Shown: positions 1-9,912, numbered from the stretch's first letter. The stretch is DNA of 64,000 bases from an uncultured Mediterraneibacter sp. (GCF_934330165.1 NZ_CAKRGI010000005.1:22361-86360), one strand, 5' to 3'. Made by a program: numbers and translations. Notes: generated from the sequence alone by a model not told the origin.

Positions 1-37
1 AAAGAGAATGCCGGATAGAAATTTTATATAGGAAAAC

Positions 38-90
38 GAAAATAACGCTGCACATCCGGATCTGCAACTCCGGACAGCAGCGTTATTTTC
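38..90. terminator. Bidirectional intrinsic terminator-like hairpin
   Basis: A perfect 14-bp inverted repeat pairs 38-51 (GAAAATAACGCTGC) with 77-90, and a second inner TCCGGA/TCCGGA pair lies in the loop. A-rich sequence flanks the left arm and the T-rich right arm ends in TTATTTTC, so it could end transcription from either side. It probably closes a gene lying before the window. Confidence 0.65.
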
Positions 91-407
91 ATGGTATGTA
101 ATTGAGAGGATTCTTGAGCCATCGGGCAGAACATCTGCATATTAACTGGGGAATCCCTGCAAAGAGGATATAAATGCAGAAAGAGATTTTGCCGCGGCAG
201 GGACATTCTTGGGGGAAACGTCCGGCTCTGGCATACTGCAATACTGCACGATGACCAAGGATCTGACCTGCAAAAAAATAGACGGTCTCCCTACAGGGAA
301 AACCGCCTTTGGTTCTTCTACAAGTCAAATACAATATACCATTCTAATAGGTATATGTCAAGGATCTGCAATGTACGAAAAAAAATACAATAAATAGAAA
401 AAAAGAC
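91..407. other. Gap upstream of the S10 promoter, no recognisable gene
   Basis: Only short open frames without ribosome-binding sites or familiar motifs occur here on either strand. The one ordered element is a palindrome at 334-356, with arms ATATACC and GGTATAT around a 9-nt centre, which could be a protein-binding site. I see no tRNA, riboswitch core or gene remnant. Confidence 0.5.
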
Positions 408-436
408 TTGAAATAAAGAAAAGTATCATTTATACT
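408..436 (+). promoter_or_regulatory. Promoter of the S10 operon
   Basis: TTGAAA (408-413) and TATACT (431-436) are separated by 17 bases, matching a housekeeping sigma-A promoter. It precedes a leader of about 260 nt and is the only good promoter between the upstream terminator and rpsJ. Confidence 0.75.
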
Positions 437-439
437 AAG

Positions 440-690
440 AGAGCTGTGACATGATAGCAATGAAGCGTGAGGTTGCTGTCCTGCAAAAAAGATAAGCAAG
501 GGCAGGTTTTCCGTGGAGCGAATGTCAAGTTAGGAAACTGGCGACAAGTCACTGTACGAATCACAACTGATTACTGTTTACCATACCATAAGGTAGTAGT
601 ATGAAACAACGTGTGAGTTTCTCACGACACACACGGGAGAGTGTACAGTCACCGCTTGTCGTACTGAAGTCAAAAGTACGAAAAGGAGGC
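440..690 (+). ncRNA. Structured 5' leader of the S10 operon
   Basis: The leader can close on itself. CGACAAG (542-548) pairs with CTTGTCG (655-661), and ACTGTAC (551-557) pairs with GTACAGT (643-649). This encloses smaller hairpins such as GTGAG/CTCAC (613-617 with 621-625) and TACC/GGTA near 580-595. A long multibranched leader before rpsJ fits an autoregulatory ribosomal-protein leader. S10-operon leaders have been proposed in Clostridia, but I cannot test membership here, and the ligand (perhaps L4 or S10) is inference. Confidence 0.6.
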
Positions 691-700
691 GACTTTTTTT

Positions 701-1018
701 ATGGCAAGTCAAGTAATGAGAATCACATTAAAGGCGTATGATCATCAGCTCGTTGATGCATCCGCAAAGAAAATCATCGAAACTGTAAAAAAGAACGGGT
801 CACAGGTGAGTGGACCGGTACCACTTCCGACTAAGAAGGAAGTTGTAACAATTCTGAGAGCTGTACACAAGTACAAAGATTCCAGAGAGCAGTTCGAGCA
901 GAGAACTCATAAAAGACTGATCGATATCATCACACCAACACAGAAAACTGTTGATGCACTTTCCAGACTGGAAATGCCGGCTGGTGTATTTATCGACATC
1001 AAGATGAAGTCTAAATAA
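701..1018 (+). CDS. rpsJ: 30S ribosomal protein S10
   Basis: First gene of the S10 operon, 105 codons, the usual family length. S10 sits in the 30S head and, as NusE, also takes part in transcription antitermination. The N-terminus ([15 protein letters not shown]) and the internal [10 protein letters not shown] loop are characteristic. Ribosome-binding site AAAGGAGG lies 8-10 bases upstream. rplC follows after a short spacer. Confidence 0.98.
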   Translation: MASQVMRITLKAYDHQLVDASAKKIIETVKKNGSQVSGPVPLPTKKEVVTILRAVHKYKDSREQFEQRTHKRLIDIITPTQKTVDALSRLEMPAGVFIDIKMKSK

Positions 1019-1102
1019 GACGAAATCTAAATTAGAACAGTATTCCTAAAATTTAGGATGAGCGCGAAAGCGTTCCGCTGTAAATCACAGGAGGTAATTA
1101 TA

Positions 1103-1786
1103 ATGAAGAAAGCTATTTTAGCTACAAAAGTTGGAATGACTCAGATCTTCAATGAAGAAGACGGAGTTCTGATTCCGGTAACAGTTCTGCAGGCTGGTCC
1201 TTGTGTAGTTACACAGGTTAAGACAGTTGAGAATGACGGCTACAGTGCAGTACAGGTTGGATATGTTGACAAGAAGGAAAAGATTGTCACAAAAGACAAC
1301 AGTGGTAAGAAGTCCATCGCTCACAGAAACGGTGTGACAAAAGCTGAAAAAGGTCATTTTGATAAAGCAGGCGTATCCGGAAAGAGATATGTAAAAGAGT
1401 TCAGATTTGAAAATGCTGAAGAGTATACACTTGCTCAGGAAATTAAAGCTGATATCTTTGCAGCAGGCGACAAGATTGACGCAACTGCTATTTCAAAAGG
1501 TAAAGGTTTCCAGGGCGCGATTAAGCGTCATGGCCAGAGCAGAGGACCTATGACACACGGTTCCAAGTTCCATCGTCATGCTGGTTCAAACGGTGCTGCA
1601 TCTGATCCAAGCAAGGTATTCAAAGGTAAGAAGATGCCAGGACAGATGGGTAACAAGAAGATCACTGTTCAGAATCTCGAAATTGTAAGAGTTGATGCAG
1701 AGAACAATCTGCTCCTCGTTAAGGGATCTGTACCGGGACCGAAGAAATGCCTGGTAACAATCAAAGAGACAGTGAAAGCTAACTAG
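1103..1786 (+). CDS. rplC: 50S ribosomal protein L3
   Basis: L3 is an early assembly protein near the peptidyl transferase centre. The 227-residue product starts [16 protein letters not shown] and contains the glycine-rich [14 protein letters not shown] and [12 protein letters not shown] loop. An in-frame ATG lies 45 bases further up at 1058, but the GGAGG at 1091-1095 and the conserved N-terminus select 1103. Confidence 0.98.
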   Translation: MKKAILATKVGMTQIFNEEDGVLIPVTVLQAGPCVVTQVKTVENDGYSAVQVGYVDKKEKIVTKDNSGKKSIAHRNGVTKAEKGHFDKAGVSGKRYVKEFRFENAEEYTLAQEIKADIFAAGDKIDATAISKGKGFQGAIKRHGQSRGPMTHGSKFHRHAGSNGAASDPSKVFKGKKMPGQMGNKKITVQNLEIVRVDAENNLLLVKGSVPGPKKCLVTIKETVKAN

Positions 1787-1816
1787 TCTGACAGTTAAGA
1801 AAGGAGGAACATACAG

Positions 1817-2437
1817 ATGGCAAAAGTATCTGTTTACAATATCGAAGGTAAAGAAGTTGATACAATCGAACTGAACGATGCTGTATTTGGTGTAGAAGTA
1901 AATGAGCACCTTGTACACATGGCAGTTGTAAATCAGCTTGCAAACAATCGTCAGGGAACACAGAAAGCCAAAACTCGTTCTGAAGTTTCCGGCGGCGGAA
2001 GAAAACCATGGAGACAGAAAGGAACAGGTCACGCAAGACAGGGATCAACAAGATCACCTCAGTGGACAGGCGGTGGAGTTGTATTTGCTCCGGTTCCGAG
2101 AGACTACTCCTTCAAAATGAATAAGAAAGAGAAGAGAGCAGCTCTTAAGTCTGCACTTACTTCCAGAGTAGAAGAGAATAAGTTCATCGTAGTTGATGAA
2201 ATGAAATTTGACGAGATCAAGACAAAGAAATTCCAGACAGTTCTGAACAACCTGAACGTGAACAAAGCACTTGTTGTTCTTGAAGAAGGAGATAAGAACG
2301 CTGAGATCTCTGCTAAGAACATCCCGGATGTTAAGACAGCTCGTGTAAATACGATCAATGTATATGACATCCTGAAATACAACACAGTAATCGCTACGAA
2401 AGCTGTTGTTGCAGCAATCGAGGAGGTGTACGCATAA
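1817..2437 (+). CDS. rplD: 50S ribosomal protein L4
   Basis: L4 lines the exit tunnel and in E. coli also represses the S10 operon. The 206 codons include the tunnel-loop signature GGGRKPWRQKGTGHARQGS around residues 60-80. AAGGAGG precedes the start. Its stop overlaps the rplW start as TAATG, implying translational coupling. Confidence 0.98.
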   Translation: MAKVSVYNIEGKEVDTIELNDAVFGVEVNEHLVHMAVVNQLANNRQGTQKAKTRSEVSGGGRKPWRQKGTGHARQGSTRSPQWTGGGVVFAPVPRDYSFKMNKKEKRAALKSALTSRVEENKFIVVDEMKFDEIKTKKFQTVLNNLNVNKALVVLEEGDKNAEISAKNIPDVKTARVNTINVYDILKYNTVIATKAVVAAIEEVYA

Positions 2438-2736
2438 TGGCAAATATTCAGTATTATGATGTAATCCTTAAACCAGTTGTGACTGAGAAGAGCATGGAGC
2501 TTATGGCTGACAAGAAATATACATTCCTTGTTCACACAGAGGCTACAAAATCTCAGATCAAAGAAGCTGTTGAAAAAATGTTCAACGGTACAAAAGTAAA
2601 AAGCGTCAACACTATGAACCTTGATGGTAAGAACAAGAGACGTGGAATGACTTTCGGAAAGACAGCCAAGACAAAGAAGGCTGTAGTAGCATTGACAGAG
2701 GACAGTGCTGATATCGAAATCTTTGAAGGTCTGTAA
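2437..2736 (+). CDS. rplW: 50S ribosomal protein L23
   Basis: L23 sits at the exit of the ribosomal tunnel and docks trigger factor and SRP. The 99-residue protein has the family opening DVILKPVVTEKSMELM and a GTKVKSVNTMN stretch. It starts inside the rplD stop codon, with GAGGTG of rplD serving as its ribosome-binding site. Confidence 0.97.
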   Translation: MANIQYYDVILKPVVTEKSMELMADKKYTFLVHTEATKSQIKEAVEKMFNGTKVKSVNTMNLDGKNKRRGMTFGKTAKTKKAVVALTEDSADIEIFEGL

Positions 2737-2804
2737 AATATAAGACATTATACGGTGCAAACCCGTGAAACTAATAATCAGAGCAAACGAAAGGAGAGAC
2801 AGTA

Positions 2805-3647
2805 ATGGGAATCAAAACTTATAACCCATATACACCTTCCAGAAGACAGATGACAGGTTCTGATTTCTCAGAGATCACAAAGACAACTCCAGAGAAATCC
2901 CTCCTGGATTCCAAGAAGAGAAAAGCCGGCCGTAACGCACAGGGTAAGATCACAGTAAGACATCGTGGCGGCGGAGCTAAGAAGAAATATAGAATCGTAG
3001 ATTTCAAGAGAAATAAAGATGGTATTGCAGCAAAGGTTATCGGTATCGAGTACGATCCGAACAGAAGTGCTAACATCGCACTGATCTGCTACGCAGACGG
3101 CGAGAAAGCTTATATCCTTGCTCCAGAAGGTCTGACAGATGGCATGACAGTTATGAACGGTGCTGAAGCAGAAGTAAGAGTAGGAAACTGCCTGCCACTT
3201 TCTGAGATCCCAGTTGGTACTCAGATCCATAACATTGAGATGCACCCGGGAAAAGGCGGACAGCTTGTTCGTTCCGCTGGTAACAGTGCACAGCTTATGG
3301 CTAAAGAAGGAAAGTATGCTACACTGAGACTTCCTTCAGGAGAAATGAGAATGGTTCCGATCATCTGCCGCGCATCTATCGGTGTTGTAGGTAACGGAGA
3401 TCACAACCTGATTAATATCGGTAAAGCCGGACGTAAACGTCATATGGGTATCAGACCTACAGTCCGCGGTTCCGTAATGAACCCGAATGACCATCCGCAT
3501 GGTGGTGGAGAAGGTAAGACAAGTATCGGTCGTCCAGGTCCATGTACACCTTGGGGTAAACCGGCACTCGGTCTTAAGACTCGTAAGAAGAACAAAGCTT
3601 CTAACAAGCTGATCGTAAGAAGAAGAGATGGTAAAGCGATTAAATAA
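2805..3647 (+). CDS. rplB: 50S ribosomal protein L2
   Basis: L2 binds 23S rRNA near the peptidyl transferase centre and is needed for subunit joining. The 280-residue protein carries [12 protein letters not shown] near the N-terminus and the C-terminal [13 protein letters not shown] stretch with the functionally important histidine. AAAGGAGAG precedes the ATG. The 68-base gap after rplW shows no clear structure. Confidence 0.98.
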   Translation: MGIKTYNPYTPSRRQMTGSDFSEITKTTPEKSLLDSKKRKAGRNAQGKITVRHRGGGAKKKYRIVDFKRNKDGIAAKVIGIEYDPNRSANIALICYADGEKAYILAPEGLTDGMTVMNGAEAEVRVGNCLPLSEIPVGTQIHNIEMHPGKGGQLVRSAGNSAQLMAKEGKYATLRLPSGEMRMVPIICRASIGVVGNGDHNLINIGKAGRKRHMGIRPTVRGSVMNPNDHPHGGGEGKTSIGRPGPCTPWGKPALGLKTRKKNKASNKLIVRRRDGKAIK

Positions 3648-3673
3648 TCAGATTCACAAGGAGGTTAGAACCT

Positions 3674-3955
3674 ATGGCTCGCTCACTTAAAAAAGGACCA
3701 TTTGCAGATGCAAGCTTACTGAAAAAAGTAGACGCAATGAACGCTGCAGGTGATAAATCAGTTATAAAGACATGGTCACGCCGTTCTACAATCTTCCCGT
3801 CATTTGTTGGTCATACATTTGCCGTACATGACGGAAGAAGACATGTGCCTGTATATGTTACAGAGGACATGGTTGGCCACAAACTCGGTGAGTTCGTTGC
3901 AACAAGAACTTACAGAGGACACGGTAAAGACGAGAAGAAATCAAAAGTTAGATAA
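3674..3955 (+). CDS. rpsS: 30S ribosomal protein S19
   Basis: S19 is a 30S head protein contacting S13 and the A-site region. The 93 codons start [18 protein letters not shown] and contain [22 protein letters not shown], both family hallmarks. AAGGAGG lies directly upstream and the order rplB-rpsS-rplV is canonical. Confidence 0.98.
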   Translation: MARSLKKGPFADASLLKKVDAMNAAGDKSVIKTWSRRSTIFPSFVGHTFAVHDGRRHVPVYVTEDMVGHKLGEFVATRTYRGHGKDEKKSKVR

Positions 3956-3986
3956 TTTTCATACAGTTTGAAAGGAGGGTTCATCC

Positions 3987-4373
3987 ATGGCTAAAGGACA
4001 TAGATCCCAGATCAAAAGAGAAAGAAACGCACAGAAAGATACAAGACCTTCAGCTAAGATTTCTTACGCAAGAGTATCTGTGCAGAAGGCATGTTTCGTT
4101 CTTGATGCCATCAGAGGCAAGGATGTACAGACAGCACTTGGTATTTTAGCATACAATCCAAGATATGCTTCAAGCGTTATAGAGAAGTTACTGAAATCAG
4201 CAATCGCAAATGCTGAGAATAACAACGGTATGAGCGTTGAGAACCTCTACATTGAGGAATGCTACGCAAATAAAGGACCGACAATGAAGAGAATCAGACC
4301 GAGAGCACAGGGTAGAGCTTACAGAATCGAAAAGAGAATGAGCCACATTACAATCGTGCTGAATGAAAGATAG
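3987..4373 (+). CDS. rplV: 50S ribosomal protein L22
   Basis: L22 is a tunnel-lining protein whose hairpin contributes to the macrolide-sensitive constriction. The 128 codons include the C-terminal TMKRIRPRAQGRAYRI, the conserved tunnel hairpin. A strong AAAGGAGGG precedes the ATG, and rpsC starts nine bases after its stop. Confidence 0.98.
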   Translation: MAKGHRSQIKRERNAQKDTRPSAKISYARVSVQKACFVLDAIRGKDVQTALGILAYNPRYASSVIEKLLKSAIANAENNNGMSVENLYIEECYANKGPTMKRIRPRAQGRAYRIEKRMSHITIVLNER

Positions 4374-4382
4374 GAGGACAAT

Positions 4383-5039
4383 ATGGGACAGAAAGTTAAT
4401 CCTCATGGCTTGAGAGTTGGCGTTATCAAAGACTGGGACTCCAAATGGTACGCAGAGAAAGATTTCGCTGATAATCTGGTTGAAGACCACGAGATCAGAA
4501 AGTTTTTAAAGAAGAGATTATACAGTGCCGGAATCTCCAAGATTGAGATCGAAAGAGCTTCCGATCGCGTTAAGATCATTGTTTATACAGCTAAGCCTGG
4601 TGTCGTAATCGGCAAGGGTGGTTCCGAGATCGAAAAGGTGAAAGCAGAGCTTGCACAGTTTACAGACAAGAAGCTCATCGTTGACATCAAAGAAGTTAAG
4701 AGACCGGACAAAGATGCACAGCTTGTAGCTGAGAACATTGCTCAGCAGCTTGAGAACCGTATCTCCTTCAGACGTGCTATGAAATCCTGCATGTCAAGAA
4801 CAATGAAGGCTGGAGCACTCGGAGTTAAGACTTCCGTATCCGGACGTCTTGGCGGTGCTGATATGGCTCGTACAGAGTTCTACAGTGAGGGAACAATTCC
4901 GCTGCAGACACTTCGTGCTGACATCGATTATGGATTCGCAGAAGCTGACACAACTTACGGAAAAGTCGGTGTAAAGGTTTGGATTTACAAAGGCGAGGTT
5001 CTTCCGACTAAAGCAGATAAGGAAGGGAGAGATAGATAA
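4383..5039 (+). CDS. rpsC: 30S ribosomal protein S3
   Basis: S3 forms part of the mRNA entry tunnel and helicase. The 218-residue protein opens [20 protein letters not shown] and has a KH-type [11 protein letters not shown] segment around residues 76-88. Its stop overlaps the rplP start (TAATG), so the two are probably translationally coupled. Confidence 0.98.
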   Translation: MGQKVNPHGLRVGVIKDWDSKWYAEKDFADNLVEDHEIRKFLKKRLYSAGISKIEIERASDRVKIIVYTAKPGVVIGKGGSEIEKVKAELAQFTDKKLIVDIKEVKRPDKDAQLVAENIAQQLENRISFRRAMKSCMSRTMKAGALGVKTSVSGRLGGADMARTEFYSEGTIPLQTLRADIDYGFAEADTTYGKVGVKVWIYKGEVLPTKADKEGRDR

Positions 5040-5476
5040 TGTTAATGCCAAAAAGAGTAAAACGTCGTAAACAGTTCCGTGGTACTATGAAAGGTAAGGC
5101 TCTTAGAGGTAATAAGATTTCTTACGGTGAATATGGTATCGTAGCAATGGAACCATGCTGGATTCGTTCTAACCAGATCGAGGCAGCCCGTGTTGCCATG
5201 ACACGTTACATTAAGCGTGGTGGTAAGGTTTGGATCAAGATCTTCCCAGACAAGCCGATCACAGCAAAGCCGGCTGAGACTCGTATGGGTAGTGGTAAAG
5301 GTACTGTTGAGTATTGGGCAGCAGTAGTTAAACCGGGCCGTGTAATGTTTGAGATTGCAGGAGTACCAGAGGAAACAGCTAGAGAGGCACTTCGACTTGC
5401 AATGCATAAATTACCTTGCAAATGCAAAATCGTTTCTCGCGCAGACTTAGAAGGCGGTGATAACAGTGAAAATTAA
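5039..5476 (+). CDS. rplP: 50S ribosomal protein L16
   Basis: L16 organises the A-site tRNA elbow on the large subunit. The 145 codons start [15 protein letters not shown] and include [12 protein letters not shown], a family signature. A second in-frame ATG at 5045 is possible, but the longer start matches the usual N-terminus. The 3' end overlaps rpmC. Confidence 0.97.
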   Translation: MLMPKRVKRRKQFRGTMKGKALRGNKISYGEYGIVAMEPCWIRSNQIEAARVAMTRYIKRGGKVWIKIFPDKPITAKPAETRMGSGKGTVEYWAAVVKPGRVMFEIAGVPEETAREALRLAMHKLPCKCKIVSRADLEGGDNSEN

Positions 5477-5669
5477 TACATTTGTAAACGAGTTAAGAGG
5501 AAAATCCGTAGAGGAATTAAATGAAGAATTAGTAGCTGCTAAGAAGGAACTCTTTAACCTGAGATTCCAGAATGCAACAAATCAGTTGGATAATACAAGC
5601 AGAATCAAAGAAGTTAGAAAGAATATTGCCCGTATTCAGACTCTGATTACAGAGGCTAAGAGAGCTTAA
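5466..5669 (+). CDS. rpmC: 50S ribosomal protein L29
   Basis: L29 is a small helical-hairpin protein near the tunnel exit. I place the start at GTG 5466 ([14 protein letters not shown], 67 residues). AAGGCGGTG at 5452-5460 is then a well-spaced ribosome-binding site. An earlier in-frame GTG at 5457 would put the start inside that site. The start overlaps the rplP end by 11 bases. Confidence 0.95.
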   Translation: MKINTFVNELRGKSVEELNEELVAAKKELFNLRFQNATNQLDNTSRIKEVRKNIARIQTLITEAKRA

Positions 5670-5701
5670 CTACCGTATTAATCCCAGGAAGGAGAAAAAC
5701 C

Positions 5702-5959
5702 GTGGAAGAGAGAAATTTAAGAAAAACCCGTACGGGTAAGGTTGTCAGCGACAAGATGGATAAGACAATCGTTGTTGCCGTTGAAGACCACGTTAAACAT
5801 CCACTTTACAAGAAGATCGTAAAGAGAACTTATAAACTGAAAGCTCATGATGAGAACAATGAGTGCAAAGTTGGAGATACAGTTAAAGTAATGGAAACAA
5901 GACCGCTGTCTAAAGATAAGAGATGGAGACTTGTGGAAATCATGGAGAAAGCGAAATAA
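5702..5959 (+). CDS. rpsQ: 30S ribosomal protein S17
   Basis: S17 is a primary 16S rRNA binder of OB fold. The 85-residue product starts at a GTG, after GAAGGAGA, and reads [25 protein letters not shown]. It contains the signature [17 protein letters not shown]. Order rpmC-rpsQ-rplN is canonical. Confidence 0.98.
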   Translation: MEERNLRKTRTGKVVSDKMDKTIVVAVEDHVKHPLYKKIVKRTYKLKAHDENNECKVGDTVKVMETRPLSKDKRWRLVEIMEKAK

Positions 5960-5982
5960 TTATTTGAAGGAGGTTTACCTGC

Positions 5983-6351
5983 ATGATACAGCAAGAAAGC
6001 AGACTTAAAGTAGCAGACAATACAGGTGCTAAAGAGTTACTGTGTATCCGTGTGCTTGGTGGTTCTACAAGAAGATATGCCAGCATCGGAGATGTGATCG
6101 TTGCAACTGTTAAAGATGCAACACCAGGCGGCGTTGTTAAAAAAGGCGATGTTGTTAAAGCTGTAGTTGTCCGTTCTGTAAGAGGTGCTCGTCGTAAAGA
6201 CGGTTCCTACATCAGATTCGATGAAAATGCTGCTGTTATTATAAAAGACGATTTGAACCCACGTGGAACACGTATTTTTGGACCAGTAGCCAGAGAGCTC
6301 AGAGAGAAACACTTTATGAAGATCGTTTCCTTAGCTCCGGAAGTACTGTAG
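5983..6351 (+). CDS. rplN: 50S ribosomal protein L14
   Basis: L14 contacts the 30S subunit in an intersubunit bridge and is a docking site for silencing factor RsfS. The 122 codons open [19 protein letters not shown] and end in the conserved [19 protein letters not shown] precedes the start, and rplX begins 12 bases after the stop. Confidence 0.98.
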   Translation: MIQQESRLKVADNTGAKELLCIRVLGGSTRRYASIGDVIVATVKDATPGGVVKKGDVVKAVVVRSVRGARRKDGSYIRFDENAAVIIKDDLNPRGTRIFGPVARELREKHFMKIVSLAPEVL

Positions 6352-6363
6352 GGAGGTGCCTAG

Positions 6364-6675
6364 ATGTCAACTATGAAGATTAAAAAAGGTGATATGGTTA
6401 AGGTTATCGCCGGTAAAGATAAAGACAAAGAAGGCAAAGTTATTGCCGTAAATAAAAAAGACGGTAAAGTCCTGGTTGAAGGCGTCAATATGCTGACAAA
6501 GCACACAAAACCAAGTGCTGCAAATCAGAATGGCGGTATCGTACATCAGGAAGGCTACATTGATGCATCCAACGTTATGTATATTCATAAAGGAAAAGCA
6601 ACAAGAGTAGGCTTCAAGATGGACGGCGACAAGAAGGTTCGTGTTGCGAAGTCAACAGGCGAAGTTATTGATTAA
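6364..6675 (+). CDS. rplX: 50S ribosomal protein L24
   Basis: L24 is a KOW-fold initiator of 50S assembly. The 103 residues contain the KOW motif [20 protein letters not shown] at the N-terminus. GGGAGGTG precedes the start. It sits between rplN and rplE as usual for the spc segment. Confidence 0.98.
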   Translation: MSTMKIKKGDMVKVIAGKDKDKEGKVIAVNKKDGKVLVEGVNMLTKHTKPSAANQNGGIVHQEGYIDASNVMYIHKGKATRVGFKMDGDKKVRVAKSTGEVID

Positions 6676-6698
6676 TTCAAGGAAGGAGGTCCAGGACT

Positions 6699-7238
6699 TT
6701 GAGTAGACTGAAAGATCAGTATCAGAATGAGATCGTTGATGCAATGATCAAAAAATTTGGATATAAAAATATCATGGAAGTGCCGAAGCTTGACAAGGTT
6801 GTAATCAACATGGGTGTAGGCGAGGCAAAAGATAACGCAAAACTTCTGGAGTCAGCTATTGCAGATATGGAGAAGATCGCAGGACAGAAAGCGGTTGTAA
6901 CCAGAGCAAAGAATTCGGTAGCTAACTTCAAGATCAGAGAGGGCATGCCGATCGGATGCAAAGTTACTTTAAGAGGAGAAAAGATGTATGAGTTCGTTGA
7001 TCGTCTGATCAACCTTGCACTTCCTCGTGTACGTGACTTCAGAGGAGTAAACCCGAACGCATTTGACGGAAGAGGAAACTATGCACTCGGAATTAAAGAG
7101 CAGCTGATTTTCCCGGAGATCGAATACGATAAGATTGACAAAGTCAGAGGTATGGATGTAATTTTCGTTACAACAGCTAAGACTGACGAAGAAGCTCGTG
7201 AATTATTGACTCAGTTCAATATGCCATTCGCAAAGTAA
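6699..7238 (+). CDS. rplE: 50S ribosomal protein L5
   Basis: L5 binds 5S rRNA and contacts the P-site tRNA. The 179 codons start at a TTG preceded by AAGGAGG and read [20 protein letters not shown]. Conserved stretches include [25 protein letters not shown] and the C-terminal region ending NMPFAK. The TTG start is notable but well supported by spacing. Confidence 0.97.
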   Translation: MSRLKDQYQNEIVDAMIKKFGYKNIMEVPKLDKVVINMGVGEAKDNAKLLESAIADMEKIAGQKAVVTRAKNSVANFKIREGMPIGCKVTLRGEKMYEFVDRLINLALPRVRDFRGVNPNAFDGRGNYALGIKEQLIFPEIEYDKIDKVRGMDVIFVTTAKTDEEARELLTQFNMPFAK

Positions 7239-7251
7239 GGGAGGGAAATTC

Positions 7252-7437
7252 ATGGCTAAGACATCAATGAAAATCAAACAGCAGCGTGCTCCAAAGTTCT
7301 CCACAAGAGAATACAGCCGTTGCAGAATTTGTGGACGTCCACATGCATATTTAAGAAAATATGGTATCTGCCGTATCTGTTTCCGTGAACTGGCATACAA
7401 AGGACAGATCCCGGGTGTTAAGAAAGCAAGCTGGTAG
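7252..7437 (+). CDS. rpsZ: 30S ribosomal protein S14, zinc type
   Basis: The 61-codon form of S14 keeps a zinc ribbon with Cys24, Cys27, Cys40 and Cys43 (CRICG and CRICF). Gram-positive genomes often also hold a zinc-free paralogue, not visible here. The gene starts 14 bases after rplE with GGGAGGG upstream. Confidence 0.97.
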   Translation: MAKTSMKIKQQRAPKFSTREYSRCRICGRPHAYLRKYGICRICFRELAYKGQIPGVKKASW

Positions 7438-7539
7438 GCTTTATAAAAGACCGGTACAGACCTGCACATGGATGCATGGTCAGTCCGGCAGCCCACAGCA
7501 GACGATATACTGTGCAATAATATAGGAGGAATCACACAC
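7438..7539 (+). promoter_or_regulatory. Hairpin in the rpsZ-rpsH spacer
   Basis: This 102-base spacer holds a stem of GACCTGCA (7459-7466) with TGCA-T-GGTC (7473-7481) around a 6-base loop, flanked by CCGG repeats, just before the rpsH ribosome-binding site. It may be a control element or processing site. A link to S8 autoregulation is only inference. Confidence 0.35.
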
Positions 7540-7941
7540 ATGACTATGAGCGATCCAATTGCAGATATGCTTACAAGAATCCGTAATGCAAATACTGCAA
7601 AACATGATACAGTAGATGTACCTGCATCCAAGATGAAAATTGCTATTGCTGACATTCTTGTAGATGAAGGATATATCGCAAAATATGACCTTGTAGAAGA
7701 TGGAAGTTTCAAGACTCTTCATATTACACTGAAATACGGTGTAGACAAAAATGAGAAGGTTATCTCAGGAATTAAGAGAATCTCCAAGCCGGGACTTCGT
7801 GTATATGCTAATACAGAAGATATTCCGAGAGTACTTGGTGGACTTGGAATTGCAATCCTTTCTACAAATAAAGGTGTTGTAACAGATAAAGAAGCCAGAA
7901 AGCTCGGCGTAGGCGGAGAAGTTCTTTGCTTCGTTTGGTAA
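7540..7941 (+). CDS. rpsH: 30S ribosomal protein S8
   Basis: S8 is a primary 16S rRNA binder and, in E. coli, the spc-operon repressor. The 133 residues begin [18 protein letters not shown] and end with the conserved [12 protein letters not shown]. An in-frame ATG exists 72 bases upstream, but TAGGAGGA at 7523-7530 selects the start at 7540. A long spacer follows, unlike the tight packing before it. Confidence 0.97.
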   Translation: MTMSDPIADMLTRIRNANTAKHDTVDVPASKMKIAIADILVDEGYIAKYDLVEDGSFKTLHITLKYGVDKNEKVISGIKRISKPGLRVYANTEDIPRVLGGLGIAILSTNKGVVTDKEARKLGVGGEVLCFVW

Positions 7942-8211
7942 ACCGAAAGCAACTTAGTGAGAGCGAGGCGTAGCCGAAGTTCGAACTTAGTGCGAGGTTG
8001 TTCTTTGAGCTTAGCGAGGTCTTGTCGAGCTTAGCGAAAAGAACTTCCACAGATTTGCTCATTTGAGCGGATGAACCAATTTGAAAAAGCGAATTCTTTG
8101 AGCTGGTGAGTCTATCTCATCTGGCGAAAAGAACTTCCTTTTTATAAAGTAACTGAAAACAGAGCGGGCAAAGCATCCGCTCCGAGAATCTAAGTTAAGG
8201 AGGAAAATGGT
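7942..8211 (+). repeat. Hairpin-repeat spacer between rpsH and rplF
   Basis: The 270-base spacer breaks a tightly packed operon and has no gene. It contains CTTAGTG/CTTAGCG words and GAGCTTAGCGA twice (about 8009-8038). It also has two copies of a unit that begins TTCTTTGAGCT and ends GCGAAAAGAACTTCC (about 8001-8047 and 8094-8140). Each can fold through TTCTTT with AAAGAA. A related but diverged sequence lies at 13276-13380. Confidence 0.6.
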
Positions 8212-8754
8212 ATGTCACGTATAGGAAGACTGCCTGTAGCAATTCCTGCAGGAGTAACTGTAGAAGTTGCTGAGAACAATGTAGTGACTGTAAAAGGTCC
8301 TAAGGGAACTCTTACAAAAGAGCTTCCGGTAGAAATGGAAATCAAAGTTGAAGGCGAAGAAGTAATCGTTACAAGACCGAACGACTTAAAGAAAATGAAA
8401 TCTCTTCATGGTCTGACAAGAACACTCATCAACAACATGGTTGTAGGTGTTACAGACGGATATGAGAAAGTTCTTGAAGTCAACGGAGTAGGTTACAGAG
8501 CTGCCAAATCAGGAAATAAACTGACACTGAACCTTGGTTATTCTCATCCAGTAGAGATGATCGATCCAGAAGGAATCGAGACTGTACTTGACGGACAGAA
8601 CAAGATTACTGTTAAAGGTATCGACAAAGAGAAAGTTGGACAGTTTGCGGCTGAGATCAGAGATAAGAGAAGACCGGAGCCATATAAGGGCAAGGGAATC
8701 AAGTATGCTGATGAAGTAATCAGACGTAAAGTTGGTAAGACTGGTAAGAAATAA
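8212..8754 (+). CDS. rplF: 50S ribosomal protein L6
   Basis: L6 has two copies of a small alpha-beta domain and lies near the factor-binding stalk base. The 180 codons start [17 protein letters not shown] and include the C-terminal signature [24 protein letters not shown] precedes the ATG. Confidence 0.98.
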   Translation: MSRIGRLPVAIPAGVTVEVAENNVVTVKGPKGTLTKELPVEMEIKVEGEEVIVTRPNDLKKMKSLHGLTRTLINNMVVGVTDGYEKVLEVNGVGYRAAKSGNKLTLNLGYSHPVEMIDPEGIETVLDGQNKITVKGIDKEKVGQFAAEIRDKRRPEPYKGKGIKYADEVIRRKVGKTGKK

Positions 8755-8771
8755 ATAAGGAGAGTGTGAAA

Positions 8772-9140
8772 ATGGTTAGTAAGAAATCAAGAAGCGAAAT
8801 TCGTAGAAAAAAACACCTGAAATTACGCAACCGTTTCAGCGGAACTACGCAGAGACCGCGTTTAGCTGTGTTCAGAAGTAACAATCATATGTATGCACAG
8901 ATCATCGATGACACTGTTGGAAATACTCTTGTTTCAGCTTCCACTCTTCAGAAAGATGTGAAAGCAGAGCTTGAGAAAACAAACGATGTAAATGCAGCTG
9001 CATATCTTGGAAAAGTAATTGCTGAGAGAGCAATCGAAAAAGGAATTACAGAAGTTGTCTTCGATAGAGGAGGCTTTATTTACCAGGGTAAGATTAAAGC
9101 ACTGGCAGACGCAGCAAGAGAAGCTGGGCTGAATTTCTAA
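8772..9140 (+). CDS. rplR: 50S ribosomal protein L18
   Basis: L18 carries 5S rRNA into the large subunit. The 122-residue protein opens [19 protein letters not shown] and includes [24 protein letters not shown] six bases earlier (8766) is also in frame, but it is too close to the AAGGAG at 8758-8763, so ATG 8772 is chosen. Confidence 0.97.
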   Translation: MVSKKSRSEIRRKKHLKLRNRFSGTTQRPRLAVFRSNNHMYAQIIDDTVGNTLVSASTLQKDVKAELEKTNDVNAAAYLGKVIAERAIEKGITEVVFDRGGFIYQGKIKALADAAREAGLNF

Positions 9141-9155
9141 GAAGGGAGAACACAC

Positions 9156-9665
9156 ATGAGACAGGAACGTATTGATGCTAGTCAGCTGGAATTATTAGAT
9201 AAGTTGGTATCAATCAAACGTGTTACTAAGGTCGTAAAAGGTGGTCGTAACATGAGATTCACAGCTTTGGTTGTAGTTGGTGATGGAAACGGTCACGTTG
9301 GTGCAGGTTTGGGAAAGGCTACTGAGATTCCAGAAGCAATCCGCAAAGCAAAAGAAGATGCTATGAAGAAAATGATCAGCGTTTCACTTGACGAGAATGC
9401 AAGTGTTACACATGATGTAATCGGTAAGTTCGGAAGTGCTTCCGTACTTCTTAAGAAAGCTCCGGAAGGTACTGGAGTTATCGCCGGTGGTCCGGCTCGT
9501 GCCGTTATTGAGATGGCAGGAATTAAGAACATCCGTACAAAATCTTTAGGATCCAACAACAAACAGAATGTTGTACTTGCTACTATCGAAGGACTTAGAG
9601 GTGTTAAGACACCGGAAGATGTTGCAAGACTTCGCGGCAAATCAGTTGAAGAGATCTTAGGCTAA
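9156..9665 (+). CDS. rpsE: 30S ribosomal protein S5
   Basis: S5 lies at the mRNA entry site and influences fidelity; it is the target of spectinomycin-resistance changes. The 169 residues contain [27 protein letters not shown] near residues 22-50 and the typical [22 protein letters not shown] tail. AGAAGGGAG precedes the start. Confidence 0.98.
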   Translation: MRQERIDASQLELLDKLVSIKRVTKVVKGGRNMRFTALVVVGDGNGHVGAGLGKATEIPEAIRKAKEDAMKKMISVSLDENASVTHDVIGKFGSASVLLKKAPEGTGVIAGGPARAVIEMAGIKNIRTKSLGSNNKQNVVLATIEGLRGVKTPEDVARLRGKSVEEILG

Positions 9666-9708
9666 TCAGAAGAATAGCCCGATCAAGCGCACAGGAGGTT
9701 AGATTGAA

Positions 9709-9891
9709 ATGGCAAATTTAAAAGTTACATTAGTAAAGTCTACAATCGGCGCCGTACCAAAGCACAAAAAGACTGTTGAGGCTCTTGGACTCAAGAAACT
9801 CAACAAGACAGTTGTATTGCCGGATAATGCAGCTACCAGAGGTATGGTACAGCAGGTTAGACATTTAGTTAAAGTTGAAGAAGAGGCTTAA
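9709..9891 (+). CDS. rpmD: 50S ribosomal protein L30
   Basis: A 60-codon L30 with the opening [20 protein letters not shown] and the family-wide [14 protein letters not shown] segment. AGGAGG precedes it. The neighbours rpsE and rplO are the expected spc-operon partners. Confidence 0.97.
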   Translation: MANLKVTLVKSTIGAVPKHKKTVEALGLKKLNKTVVLPDNAATRGMVQQVRHLVKVEEEA

Positions 9892-9912
9892 TTAAGATAA
9901 GGAGGTAATGTC

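Noticed and set aside
1586..2760. Long open frames antisense to rplC, rplD and rplW
   Set aside because: They lie opposite well-supported ribosomal genes, lack ribosome-binding sites and are shadows of codon bias.
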